From: Sialis fuliginosa
Lineage: Eukaryota; Arthropoda; Insecta; Megaloptera; Sialidae
Direction: 5' to 3'
NCBI GenBank assembly: GCA_961205875.1
Contig: OY540817.1
Location: 19,441,001 to 19,505,000, forward strand
DNA: 64,000 bases
In this document: positions 1 through 10,977 of the stretch, one piece after another
Position numbering within the stretch: position 1 is the first letter of the stretch
How the letters are laid out: the number at the start of each line of letters is the position of its first letter
The notes under the pieces: generated by a model
Databases searched by the model: none
Seen by the model: the letters and a program-made list of their open reading frames with translations, nothing else
What the model was told of the DNA's origin: nothing
Translations under genes and position numbers: made by a program

Positions 1-2
1 TT

Positions 3-1063
3 GTCGAATCGTCAAGTGGACAACAAAGAAGTACTATTATTGAGTGCGATGAAACAAATATTGGGAGATTGACGTATATTAATACACCATCGGTAAGTGC
101 AAATGCCAATTAACTTCCAGCTAACGCTATCTGCTAGGTGTCAAGTTGTTATGAAATTGCTCGATATTTTAAAGTAGTGGGGCGAGTCCAGACTAACCGC
201 TACTTTTACTGACTTTTTGTTTTATTTATTTTTTACGTAAAAAGTTCACTTCTTGATAAATTGACGCCTAAATGGTAAGAAACAATAAGAAAGAACATCT
301 TTTTCATTATAACTGATAAATTTTAAATTAATCAACAGTATTTTGTTTTCAACTTTCATAGAAATTAAAGTAAGCATCCTAGATAAAATTATAAAAATAT
401 TTTTTGGCAGATATAAATTTGAAAACAAAATATTAATTACTATTTTATTCAATTTTGTGGCAGCATTTCAAAATGCACCAATGACAGATCGTTAAATTTG
501 ACCAAAGGCTACTACAACATTTCTAATTGCCCCCATGTTAAATTTCCTATGTCTTAATCAACTTGGAATACACTGTATATTATATCTCAATATCGATCAA
601 AGTTAAATTTTAATTTTGACAATTTTAGAAATGGGGTATCCCGTTCATGCGACAATACAAGATAATCCTGTTCGAAGCAGCAGAAGGGCGAGAAATAAGT
701 TGCGTAAAACTGGTAGAATTACGGCCTCTTTCATTCTGGAACGGTGCAGATGCTGAAATAGTAAGTGGAGGAATAATGAGACATTTCGTTTTAATACGTA
801 TCGTATCGTATCTAGGAAAAGGGTTTAAATACCTCGTACAAATCAATACAAGGGAAAAGACAATAGTGTCTACAACTAGAAATCCTAGCACAGATTATCA
901 TACTATCACATCAACCACAGGAAGTTCTACTATGACGGATTCTACAGTTACTATTGCAAGTACAAGCAGTAATAATTTTACAAATAGCTCTACTATCTCG
1001 CCTGAAAGCACTGCAAGCTTTAGTACGACGAGTACTCCAATTAGAGCTGGGCGCGGGTCGTGA
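3..1063 (+). CDS. MBF2-family protein, 5'-partial, with Ser/Thr-rich tail cut by a transposon
   Basis: Two exons are visible: 3-92 (GT donor at 93) and 629-1063 (AG acceptor ending at 628), joined in phase 0. The first carries the family's conserved start, an I-I-E-C motif like the F-I-E/D-C of the two paralogs downstream. The second holds the rest of the domain (hydrophobic strands, SGGIMRHFVLIRIVS, then GKGFKYLVQI). Unlike the paralogs, which end just after the domain, this one continues into about 55 residues made mostly of Ser and Thr, resembling a mucin-type O-glycosylated stalk. The reading frame runs into a hAT-type element at 1042 and stops inside it at 1061-1063 after a short foreign end (RAGRGS). 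MBF2 was described in silkworm as a coactivator working with MBF1 and FTZ-F1, but most family members carry signal peptides; the start of this one lies outside the window. Family call is good; whether the truncated gene still works is unknown. Confidence 0.75.
300..577. mobile_element. Truncated TA-flanked foldback element in MBF2 intron
   Basis: The stretch from about 475 to 577, ending in ggaatacactgta, matches the right end of the complete element at 9165-9577 almost base for base. The matching interior (aaacaaaatattaatta, a-t-c-c-t-a-g-a-t region) extends left to about 300. The left terminal repeat is missing, so this is a 5'-truncated copy. It fills much of the intron of the first MBF2 gene. 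Confidence 0.6.
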
Positions 1064-1500
1064 ATTTTTCGGGTCACGTCGGGTCACGGCCGTGACCCGA
1101 CGTGACGTGAGCGATTTTCAAATATTGGATCGTGAGCGGGCGTGATCGTGAGTCAAAATAAAACAATCGGGCGTGACCGGGCGTGAGTACATTTTTGTCG
1201 TGCGTGAGTCCGTGAGTATATGTATGTATATTTTGATATTTATTTAATTTCTGATCTCATGCATATATGATCATCTGTTAAATCGAATTTTTATATTAAA
1301 CATTTTATTTATAATATATTATTCGGGTCACGAGCGTGACCCGCCGTGCGTGATCGGGCGTGAGTAAAAAAATAGAATTCGTGAGCGGGCGTGATCGTGA
1401 ATACTTTTTTTGTAACCGTGAGTGAGCGGGCGTGACTAAAATTTTTTCTCTCGTGAGCGTGCGTGATCGTGAGCAAAAATTACTCACGCGCCCAGCTCTA
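1042..1500. mobile_element. hAT-type MITE inserted in MBF2 coding sequence
   Basis: The element is 459 bp and starts and ends with a perfect 14-bp inverted repeat (TAGAGCTGGGCGCG ... CGCGCCCAGCTCTA). It is flanked by a perfect 8-bp direct repeat, actccaat, at 1034-1041 and 1501-1508. An 8-bp target duplication with short terminal repeats is the signature of the hAT superfamily. The interior has no coding capacity and is built from many short CGTGA/GGGCGTGA motifs in both orientations. The intact target duplication suggests a fairly recent insertion. Confidence 0.85.
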
Positions 1501-1508
1501 ACTCCAAT

Positions 1509-1566
1509 GTCAACGTCGACTCAATCTATATATATACCTCCATATCCAGAGGCGCCGAAATGTTAA
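1509..1566 (+). pseudogene. Stranded former 3' end of the MBF2 tail
   Basis: Directly after the right target duplication, the frame that was interrupted at 1041 continues for 18 more codons (Ser/Thr then I-Y-I-P-P-Y-P-E-A-P-K-C) and ends in TAA at 1564-1566. The frame and the Thr/Ser/Pro composition agree with the tail upstream of the insertion, so this is very probably the original C-terminus, now separated from its gene. Confidence 0.7.
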
Positions 1567-2517
1567 AAATATTGGGGGGGGGCAATTTTTTTTGACTCCC
1601 TTCTCCCTTATATAAGACAAAATAATAATATCGTGTAAATATATAGTATTTTGTAGAAAATATCAATGATTGTAACACAACGAAAAGTTACAACCTAACC
1701 TAACCTAACCATTCCCCTCCTTCTATAATAAATACAAGAAAAAGGAACGACAATGATCAATGTTCACCTATAAGGGTCGATTCAGACTATCATGCCGGTC
1801 TCAATCCGGTCTCGCTCCAGTCAAATATTCAAAATTCAAAATGAATGAATTAAAAATTGGAAACTTACTTCATTTTCTATTATTAAGCGTAAAAGCTATT
1901 ATTTACAACAAACATTTCCAAATAAAAACACTGCAATTGAACACGAATTGATTTGACATTCTCTACGTTTGTCAGAAACCCAAAACTATTTTTTTTGCTG
2001 CTTGATGGCGCTATGAGTAGGAGGGGAAGTAAACAAACAGCGAGAGGGAAAATCATGTGTGAATGTAAACTTTATTTTACCTGCCTTAACGGCAACATAC
2101 ACACATAATTTTTCTATGGCACAGTATCTTTCGAATGATATAAGTTTCATTCACCTCCTTTTATAATAAATACTAAAAAACCTACGACAATTATCTATGT
2201 TCACGTATAAATATATAGAATAATAGTTTTATACCAATTTATCTATTGTATGCAATTGAATATACAAATGTGAATTTTCATTATCTACCTTATAAGAAAT
2301 TGTATTATAATAATACCTATGTATATGATAATAATATCTATAAAAATATAAATACAAATATAATACGATACATTACGACCTATCCTGAAATATCCTGAAA
2401 TTAATAAAAAATACTTCTTTTTGAATTCCGGTCCTAATTTAACAGTGTGAAGAAGACACATATATCAAAATTAATATAATATAATAGTAGTGACGTTAAA
2501 TATAAATAAAAACAAAC
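1567..2517. other. Gene-free AT-rich spacer with repeat scraps
   Basis: No supported gene. It holds a run of G at 1575-1582, a short telomere-like CCTAA run (listed separately) and a ~60-bp duplicated segment (about 1717-1775 and 2153-2213, both containing cctcctt-tataataaatac and a following tgttcac-tataa). This suggests two decayed copies of one dispersed element. Confidence 0.5.
1694..1710. repeat. Short telomere-like (CCTAA)n run
   Basis: Three and a half perfect CCTAA units, the complement of the insect telomere repeat TTAGG. It is far too short to be a telomere and is probably an element end or chance. Confidence 0.5.
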
Positions 2518-2747
2518 TTGTTTGTTTAAACGTCAAAATTTATTAAAGAAGAGGAAAACGCAAGCTTTCGATTCACAGAATATAATATATATAATATTTC
2601 TGAATTTTTATTTTAAAATATCAATATTTTGCATTATATTTATTGTATTTAATTGTTACTTATTATATTTTAGCCTGACGATGATTCTGTGAATCGAAAG
2701 CTTGCGTTTTCCTCTTTTTTAATAAATTTTGACGTTTAAACAAACAA
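2518..2747. mobile_element. Foldback MITE, ~230 bp
   Basis: Two arms of about 62 bp are near-perfect reverse complements (2518-2580 and 2684-2747, containing gcaagctttcgattcacaga and its complement). They flank a ~100-bp AT-rich loop. No coding capacity and no clear target duplication. Confidence 0.75.
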
Positions 2748-3194
2748 TCTTTGGCTGAAAAAAACATAAAACCTTGTTTCAACCATCGTATTGTTGAAAC
2801 AACTGAAATTCAGTTGAAGCAGTTACAAAACGGCCAATTTCGCGGCGAAGTTGGCACCATATTTTTTTTCAGTGCAGAAGTTCTAAATTTATAGTTGCGC
2901 TACTGAATGTAACAATAATTAAATAAATAGACGTAAATTAATAATTTGATAAAATTAAAACTATTATTTAAGTACATAAAAACAATAAATAAATACAAAC
3001 TAAAAGTATGCACTTGAAAATAGATAATCACGATAAGTATATGATAAAATACTTGATAGAATAAATATAACTATAACAATGGATTAAACAATTAGTCCAA
3101 AAGTCTACATAAGATATGTAAAATTATAATAAATATCAATAATTGATCTCAATTCACTGTAGAATAAACAAGTGGAATTAAAAAAAAACAAACA

Positions 3195-4827
3195 ATGAAG
3201 GTAGTCATTTGTTTTTTTATTTTGGCTGTTTTGGCAGTCACTGCTGAAGAAAGATCTAGAGAGCCAAGGAAAACGTTTATAGATTGTAATAATCTACAGC
3301 CTGAAGATGTAACCTTATTAACTAGAAATATTAAGGTAAGTTTAAAAATATTTTTAATCTAACAATATGTCAAATAAAGAGAAAAATCTACTATTGCACT
3401 TAAAATTCATAGAAAACTGTCTAGTATATTATTAAAATAACATTGATAGAAAAATAATTTAAAATCGAGAAATTAATTTTTTTACATATTTATGCCGATA
3501 GTGAAATACTTTATTTTCAATATGTGCAAAATCGCGTAATCCTGAGTAAAAATCACTTACGCATTTTACTCTAATTTAAGGGTGTCTAATTCTGACTAAA
3601 TTGAAAAAAAAAATAGAATCCACATGGGTTCGGAAACCAGATTTTCTACAATTCCAAGTCTTCGGAAATTAAATGAGCTAATGAACTCCATAGCAAACTT
3701 GTTAAGGCGGTGGTAACATTACAAAATTGGAAATCGCTCGTACATATGTATCTATGGAAAAGTTGGTTTACTTTTAGTTTATTAATTAAATGATTTTTAC
3801 CTATAGGGTGATTCCACGGTAATTCATGTTATATTTATATTCCCGATTACAACTAATTATTAATCTGTCGGTCTGTCCGAGACAGTACCGGCAGTAGCAA
3901 ATCTGGCGCCCTGAGCAAGATTTATTTTTCCGCCCTCTTTCCCCCTAAAAAAATGTTAAAAAATCACCGAAAATGTCAATTCAAATTGATAAATTAACAA
4001 ATAAGTTGAATAATTCATATCTCAGCTTGGCGCGATCCTACAGACTCAAACTTTTTTTTAAATATAGCTTACATCATTAACTTTAAGACTATCAAATGCC
4101 CTAAGACCGTCGAGACCTCCTTCCCCTATTATGAACAAATTAAAATTGATAAATCAACAAATAAGTCGATTAGTTAGTATCTCAGCTAATACCTTATTAA
4201 AGGTTTTCTGGGTTGCTGAATAAGTATATGTTAGTTAGCAAGTTTCAAATAATCGTTTTTTTTTAAATTAACATTGTTTATATTTACCTATATTTTTTGC
4301 TTAATCGAGTTTAAAAAATTTAAAGATAAAAAAAAGTTTACTCAAAAATTACACTGATTTGAACCAAAAAAGTGACTAAAGCCGGTACTGCGTACAACTC
4401 TTGTTTATTTGAATTTTTCCCTAACTTCCTCTTGGTTATTTGAACTCTTATTATTTTGAACTCTGAACTTTTATTACAATAATAACTAATCGTGTTTGTA
4501 CTTAATTCAACTATATTTTTCAAAAATTCTAAACAATATTTCCGTAGTCCACGTGTATGTATCACAAACTATTTCTACTGTTTACAGAAAAGGGGCAAGT
4601 GGTTCCAGAAGGTACACGCAGCACAGCACTTCCCTGAAATGGGTGCCGGCGACGGATCACGCATCCATTGCATTAAGATCATAGATTGGAAATGGCAAAA
4701 CGGCGCTGATGGAAGTACTATCTCGATAGAGGGCGGTATTGGATTCCAGTGGTTAATTGTCAACATTGAATCAGCCAGAGGCGAAAGCATCGATGTCGAT
4801 GTCGAAATTTACGGCAACAATTTGTAA
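3195..4827 (+). CDS. MBF2-family secreted protein (126 aa)
   Basis: Exons 3195-3335 (47 codons, gtaagt donor) and 4588-4827 (after tttacag) join in phase 0. The start ATG is preceded by caaca and opens a clear signal peptide (KVVICFFILAVLAVTA, residues 2-17). The mature part has the family hallmarks: R-K-T-F-I-D-C near residue 29, a G-x-G-I-x-x-Q-W-L-I-V-N-I-E-S strand, and a C-terminal D-V-E-I-Y-G end. The intron position matches the two sister genes. MBF2 proteins are annotated as transcription coactivators from silkworm work, but a signal peptide points to secretion; the actual role here is unknown. The intron (3336-4587) is AT-rich with no nested gene. A poly(A) signal-like aataaa lies shortly after the stop. 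Confidence 0.85.
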
Positions 4828-5249
4828 TAAAACTAACCGATGTTTTTTTCCTGGGTTAAATTATAATATATCGATTTCTTTATCATAAGCATATTTTTAA
4901 ATTTATGTATATGTATTAAAAAACTATTTTAATGAAGAGCTGATATGGTATTAATTCTGATGTTTTGTTACTCATTTAATATTTATAAATAAAATAATTA
5001 AAATTATACTTGTATTTATATATTTTTCTACTATTATCTTATGTTAGATTAGCCTTTAGAAGTTAGACCATCAAGAAATAAGAAATTAACTTAAAGATTA
5101 TGATAATAAAAAAAACTAAAAAAAAAACGATTTCAAAAAAATCCTAATAATACTAAAGAGTATATAATAATTAAATTTAACATTTTTTGAAGCTTGTTTG
5201 ATATTTTTCTTTCTTAAAAGGTTTTTTTTTGTTGAAAACTGTTAAACGT
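4828..5249. other. 3' flank of MBF2 gene, no gene seen
   Basis: AT-rich DNA with several AATAAA-type motifs that could serve as poly(A) signals for the upstream gene (for example near 4988). No supported coding region. Confidence 0.5.
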
Positions 5250-5762
5250 TAAACGACTGGCTTCTTTTTTGTAATTCTCATGAACTCATGTTATTAATAA
5301 AACAAGTAACTCTTTATTTAATCAATTTAATTACCAAAGTTCGCAAATATAGTTTGTTTTTTTAAATTATAGCCTTTTATTTTGTTTATGTTTTTTCTCC
5401 AGTAATGGATAAAGTAAAACCAGTAATGAGCACGCAGTGATGGACACTTGCTAATGATAAATACTACGACACAAAAGATATAAAAGAAAGAATCGTCAAA
5501 TTTGAAACAATGTAAGGTAGTTGCTACGCTAATATAATAATTAATAAATAAATTATACTGACAATTAGTTTAAATATCCACCATTTTGACACCTATTGGC
5601 CGATTTTCATCAAATCACGCTGTAAGACAGTTAAATGTATACATATAGATTAATATTCAGTAATGGTAGTAATTAAATATCAACAAGTATTTCTAATTCA
5701 GTACATTTAATTAAAAAATAGCCATTACTGGGGTCATATTCAAGACTAGTGCCAGTACCTTA
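5250..5762 (+). mobile_element. Dispersed element, GGTACTGGCACCAG family, copy 1
   Basis: It shares long near-identical stretches with the copies near 8189, 13197 and 18665, including ccagtaatggataaagtaaaaccagtaatgagcac and caccattttgacacctattgg read in pieces. It ends in gccagtacctt like the complete copy at 13197-13668. Its left terminal repeat is degraded. Opposite in orientation to the copy at 8189. Confidence 0.7.
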
Positions 5763-6202
5763 TTACATAAACATATATACTTAATTCCAGATATTCGCAC
5801 GAGCTTTTTTTCCAGTATTTTATTGTCTTTAATTATTTGTTTAAAAAAATCAAAAACTACGTTACTGCTTTATTTATTTTTTTAATTTAATTTTTATCAT
5901 CTTACTATCTATTATATTTTGAGATATTTATAAAATAAATTACTAATTTTAATAAGATAGTACGTCAATCAATTTCAAAAAGATATGCATTTGCGTCTTT
6001 TAAATCAAAACAATTCATTATCCATTAATATACATATTGTTTAAAAACAATGATAGTGTAAAAATACATGGTACTGCATGTTATCATTACTTCAAGTACT
6101 TTATTGTTCCAAACCTCAACTATTTGATCTTGAAAATAATACACAAATCATAAAATAAATTAAACAAGTCATTTGAATATAATCTTGATACTTTAATCAC
6201 TT

Positions 6203-6389
6203 GGTATGGATTTTGGCTTTTGGATGTCGATTTGATCGTATTTTCGGCCAACGTTTCGTTACACATTGCAGTAGACATCTTCAGGGCTCTTCTAAAAGTG
6301 CACTTTTAGAAAAGCCCTGAATATGTGACGAAACGTTGGCCGATAGTACGACCAAATCGACGCGGCTTACACCCAGAAGCCAAGATCAC
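6203..6389. mobile_element. Short foldback element (GGTATGGATTTTGGCTT family), copy 1
   Basis: A near-palindrome: ggtatggattttggctt at the left mirrors the agaagccaagatc end. Inner arms contain ggccaacgtttcgt and its complement acgaaacgttggcc, with acttttagaa/ttctaaaagt at the centre. A second copy is at 17715-17884. No coding capacity. Confidence 0.7.
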
Positions 6390-6399
6390 TTTATTACTA

Positions 6400-7345
6400 A
6401 GCAGTGCTTCCCTCACTTTATGGGTAAATTAATACAAATCTGTATTTTCAGTTAATAAATAATTTAAAAATATTATTAGAATATTCATCTTTATGCACAA
6501 ATTAAACATTTTAACCAAAAAAAGCATTTAATATTAATTTACATGATCAATTATAAAACTATAATACCTCTACGTCTTATTTTCTTGTATTTTTGTCGAT
6601 ATTTGTATGACCGTTCTCGAGATATAGCCTCTCAAAGTTTCAGTTTTTTCAAATTTTTGGAGAAAAAAGGTCATAACTTTTGAACGTGTGGTCGGAATTG
6701 ATTTTAGTTGACGGATTTGAAATCAGCGTGTCAAAATCTATATAATGACATGTATAATACTTTAAAATCCGACAAAAAAATTTTCGTCAAAAATCGACAT
6801 TTTTTTAAGGTATACCCCTTTGAATTTTTTCGATTTTTCGCGAAATTTTTTTTTTTCGAGTTTTAAAGTATTATACATGTCATTATATAGATTTTGACAC
6901 GCTGATTCCAAATCCGTCAACTAAAATCAATTTCGACCACACGTTCAAAAGTTATGGCCATTTTTCTTCAAAATTTTGAAAAAACTGAAACTTTGAAAGG
7001 CTGTATCTCGAGAACGGTTTGAGATACAGACCTGCGGTTTGAAAATTTCAACTTTTCACGTCATTTTCTATACAATAAACATACTTTTAACGAAATAAAA
7101 AATTCGAAATTTTTTAGTGAAATTTCCTGCAGTGAACTTCACCTCGGCATATAAATATCGACTGAAATACGAAAAAATAAGTAAAAGCTTGAACTTAAGG
7201 TGTTTTATAACTAGTTTTTTTGTTAATAGGAGGGGGAGGATTCGATAAACCCATCGTTAAAACGGTTATTACCTACTTATTTATTTTTATGAAACATTTT
7301 GACAAAATATGCTTCCCTTATTAAAAATTTCAGCATAAATTCTCT
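6400..7345. mobile_element. ~1-kb palindromic element, copy 1
   Basis: Homologous along its length to 15592-16617 and 59457-60474. Two arms of ~350 bp are reverse complements about a centre near 6820; key blocks are agcgtgtcaaaatctatata and its mirror, plus ctcgagatatagcctctcaa. It begins gcagtgcttcc and ends near atgcttcccttat; the outermost hAT-like ends seen in copy 2 are not well kept here. Confidence 0.75.
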
Positions 7346-8188
7346 CCACAATTTAATAACCCAGAGTTATTAATATTTATAAAAATCCATAGACCACATT
7401 CATTTATTCTTCTCATAAAATTTGATGATGATCTTCTTGAGTTATTTCTTACAACTCACTGAACAAATGATTATTAAGAAAGTAAAACCTTTTTATAACA
7501 GAATACGCACCGAGCTAGGAATGTGCCTAGAAACTGTGTACCATCATTTAATCACATTTATAATTCATAGCGTGTCATGATTGAACAGTTTTTCGTGTTT
7601 ATAGGCTAAATAATTGCCGGACACTGATTTTACTTTCTTAATATATAAAATCTGTTTGAAATGCAACCGATCGATAGTTTTATAATTTTGTAAACATTTA
7701 TGCCATTAGTGAAATTATATGGGTATTATGTACCGTTTAATTATTAATTATTTATTAATTAAATTGCAATGCAAATTTTTTTTTTAATATGAAATATTTT
7801 AAAAATCGTAATGTGAATTAATTATACTTAAGTGGCATTCAAAAGTTTTAATTAGCAAAAGTAAAAAAATATTTAAAGATCAATAAATGACAGTAAACTA
7901 GAAAAATAATTAGTTAGTTTTCACCCCTAATTTACCCTTAAAATATTTTTTTTTTCAAAAACCTTAAAACATATCATGCTGATTTTTGCAGATATTTAAA
8001 AAAATAAGTACATAAAGTTGAAAAATTTTTTAAAAGTGTTTGATATTATTTATGGTCGAAAACAATTTTTTTAAATTCCATAGGTGTAATACATGTAAAT
8101 ATATATAAACCTCACCAAAATCGGTACAGTCGTTTTTGAGAAAACAAAAATTTTGAGTAAATGATACTCATTTATAGACAAAACATAT
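7346..8188. other. Gene-free AT-rich spacer
   Basis: No open reading frame, RNA gene or clear repeat structure supported on either strand. Confidence 0.4.
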
Positions 8189-8656
8189 AAGGTACTGGCA
8201 CCAGATTTAGATATGACGCCAGTAATGGCTATTTCTGAATATTAATCTATATACATTTAACTGTCTTACAGCGTGATTTGATGACAATCGGCCAATAGGT
8301 GTCAAAATGGTGGACATTTAAACTATATTATCATAGCAACTGCTTTACACTGTTTCAAATTTGACGATTCTTTCTTTTATAACTTTTGTGTCGTAGTACT
8401 TATCATTAGCAAGTGTCCATCACTGCGTGCTCATTACTGGTTTTACTTTATCCATTACTGGAGAAAAAACATAAATTAAATAAAAGGCTATAATTTAAAA
8501 AACAAACTATATTTGCGGACTTTGGTAATTAAATTGATTAAATAGTTACTTGTTTTATTAGTAACATGAGTTCATGATAATTAAAAAAAGAAGCCCATCA
8601 ATCACAAAAACATTAAAACTTGCTCTAAAAGTGGCCATAACTGGTGCAAGTACCTA
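8189..8656 (-). mobile_element. Dispersed element, GGTACTGGCACCAG family, copy 2 (inverted)
   Basis: Starts aaggtactggcaccag and runs to ggtgcaagtacct. Internally it is the reverse complement of the copy at 5250-5762. The two copies form an imperfect inverted repeat around a 2.4-kb interval that holds two other elements. Confidence 0.75.
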
Positions 8657-8853
8657 ATTTGAATTTCAAGCAAATCAAAAAACAGTTTTTCTGTTTATTA
8701 AATAATAATTCATAATTTCCCGAGAACACTTCACCCAAACCATGTGCACGATTACATCAACAGATTATCTGTAAGAAGCACTCAGAGATACAATTGTGAT
8801 TGATATAATAAGAGAAAAGCTCAGGTGTTCTGTCTGTCAGTGCGAGTGTGACA

Positions 8854-10525
8854 ATGAGAACAAGAGTGCTGTTGTTTCTGGCGTGCCTTGTGGCTATAGG
8901 CGTCGCGGCGCCTGCAGACCCCGAGTCAAGGAAGACGTTCATAGAATGCGAGTCCCAACCTGGTGATAAACTGCTCTTTGTCCGAAGAGTTCAGGTAAAT
9001 CTCTATATATAATAATTCGGGCAAGACATACACGGATTCCGAAGTACGTACTACGTGGACTGTTTGGAGCCACTTACAGGTGCATTTTTGAGTTAGAAAA
9101 TAATATAAAAATAGTGTCTTATTCTACTAATTGAGATTTACATTTTGACTCCCCACTTTCCTATACAGTGTATTCCAAGTTGATTAAGCCATAGGAAATT
9201 TAACATGGGAACAATTAGAAGTGTTGTAGTAGCCTTTGATCGAATTTAACGATGTGTGATTGGTGCATTTTGAAATGCCGCCACAAAATTAAGTAAAATT
9301 GTCATTAGTATTTTGTTTTCAATTTTATATCCGCCAAAAAATATTATTATAATTTTATCTAGGATGCTTACTTTAATTCCATTAATGTATTTTATTCTTT
9401 ATTAAAGTTGAAAACAAAATACTGTTGATTAATTTAAAATTTATCAGTTAGTTTTGGGGGGGCATTTCAAAATGCACCAATGACACATCGTTAAATTTGA
9501 CCAAAGGCTACTACAACATTTCTAATTGTCCCCATGTTAAATTTCCTATGGCTTAATCAACTTGGAATACACTGTATATAAAACTAAAAAAATCTGACAC
9601 GTCTCCTTATTATTCCAAAATTTTTGTTGATTTTTGTATTTGTCGTTGGTAGTCCCAACAAAACTCGTTACCAATTTTTTTCAGATTTTATGAGCCAGTA
9701 GTTACCACGTTAGAGGGGGTGAGGGGTGGACAAAATAAAATAGTGCTTATAGCCTCCTAAAGGCGTCATTTTTTATTTAGAAAAAAATAACGTGTCACAT
9801 GCTTTAGTATAAATAAAATTGTGCCCAGCTTTAGCTCCTTAGTGTTCCCCCTGAATATTAATTTTTTCAACAAATTTGTACATCATTTATTAGAGGGCAT
9901 CATTTTACATGTTCAGTAAAAATTTCAAGCTTATATAGTTTACGAGATATTTAGCTTTGAGTGAAAAAGACGGACGGACAGACGACAAAGTGAGATTAAT
10001 AAGGTTTCTTCGGAACCCTAAAAATGAACATTCGTTTGTATGGGGCTTATAAACCGTTTTGAAACATTAAACTGACAAATTTTAAATTAGTCATGCAATA
10101 TGTTTTGTTTTCAACAATTGACTTTTAAAATATATCAGTTACTTGAAATACACATAACAAATTTAATGATGAAATGCAATATTTTACTTATTTATGTCTA
10201 TTCGTACGTATAATAATATCAAAAAAATCTTGAAAAATATTTAGTCAACCTTAAACATAATTTTCAGGTTGGAGGAACGATTTTTGTAGTAAAACGAAAA
10301 TCCATATTCTACCCCGAGGAAGGTCCAGGCGGTGAGACAATTCACTGTATCAAAGCGGTCGACCTCAAATCCAAGAACGGAGGTCATGTGATTGTTGAGT
10401 CAGGAGGAGTTGGTCACAAATTTGTCATACTAACAATGGAATCAGATCGTGGAAGTGGTTTCAAATATGACGTAGAAATGTACGGACAAGTTATGCCACA
10501 AGGGAACAGAACTGCTGTAAATTAA
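8854..10525 (+). CDS. MBF2-family secreted protein (132 aa)
   Basis: Exons 8854-8994 (47 codons, ending ttcag before gtaaat) and 10268-10525 (after ttttcag) join in phase 0, the same exon-1 length as the neighbouring paralog. The signal peptide is residues 1-20 (VLLFLACLVAIGVAA core, probable cut after the Ala pair). The mature protein has R-K-T-F-I-E-C, a central basic strand (V-V-K-R-K-S), and the closing G-G-V-G-H-K-F-V-I-L ... F-K-Y-D-V-E-M-Y-G block typical of MBF2, then a short polar tail. The intron (8995-10267) carries a complete foldback element and the tail of a second dispersed repeat. Function in this species cannot be told from sequence. Confidence 0.85.
9165..9577. mobile_element. 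TA-flanked foldback MITE (Tc1/mariner-like ends)
   Basis: Long mirrored arms: acagtgtattccaagttgat at the left and its complement ending cactgt at the right, continuing inward through the c-c-a-t-g-t-t-a-a-a-t-t-t-c-c block. TA dinucleotides border both ends, as expected of Tc1/mariner-type insertions. No coding capacity. A truncated relative lies at 300-577. Confidence 0.75.
9690..10022 (+). repeat. Dispersed repeat ending in cggaaccctaaaaa, copy 1
   Basis: Shares blocks (aaaataaaata-tgct, aggcgccatttttgattt, atgttcagtaaaaattt, agacggacagacgacaaa, cggaaccctaaaaa) with 19585-19923. The cggaaccctaaaaa tail with the preceding g-a-c-a-g-a-c motif is common across lepidopteran genomes, and I take it for the end of a retroelement-type repeat. 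Confidence 0.55.
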
Positions 10526-10590
10526 TAAAATATACATAGGATGGATATTGGTACTCTAATTTCAGAGGATACAGAGTATAAATAAATGTT

Positions 10591-10977
10591 TTTCAAAATT
10601 TGTGTCAGAAATTTGTTACTAAATAAATTATTAAGATATTGTAAAGCAGATACGGTTAGTGCCCTAATTTCAGAGGATATGATAAAAACTAAACTCATTT
10701 TATCGAAGTTTAATCCGATTCATCTGAAGTTAGGCCACCAACCACCGACCTTGTGGATATGCTATTTTAGAAATATTTCTTGAATTTTTCAAAATTTGTA
10801 TCAGAAATTTGTTACCTTAATAAATTATTAAGATATTGTAAAGCAGATACGGTCAGTGCCCTAATTTCAGAGGATATGACAAAAACTAAACTCATTTTAT
10901 CGAAGTTCAATCAGATTTATCTGAAGTTAGGCCACCAACCACCGATGTTGCGGATATGCTATTTTAGAAATATCGTA
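10591..10977 (+). repeat. Tandem duplication, two 196-bp units
   Basis: The segment from about 10591 recurs 196 bp later (cagaaatttgttac at 10606 and 10802) with a handful of substitutions. Both units contain ttgtaaagcagatacggt and gaagttaggccaccaaccacc. A fragment of a further unit (ctaatttcagaggatac) precedes them at 10556. It begins directly after the MBF2 stop codon, so it probably lies in the 3' UTR or just beyond. Confidence 0.8.

Noticed and set aside
1042-1500. CGTGA-rich block as a CRISPR-like or satellite array
   Set aside because: The motif spacing is irregular, both orientations occur, and the block has transposon ends with a target duplication.
1694-1710. Possible interstitial telomere
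   Set aside because: Only three and a half CCTAA units; too short to claim telomeric origin.
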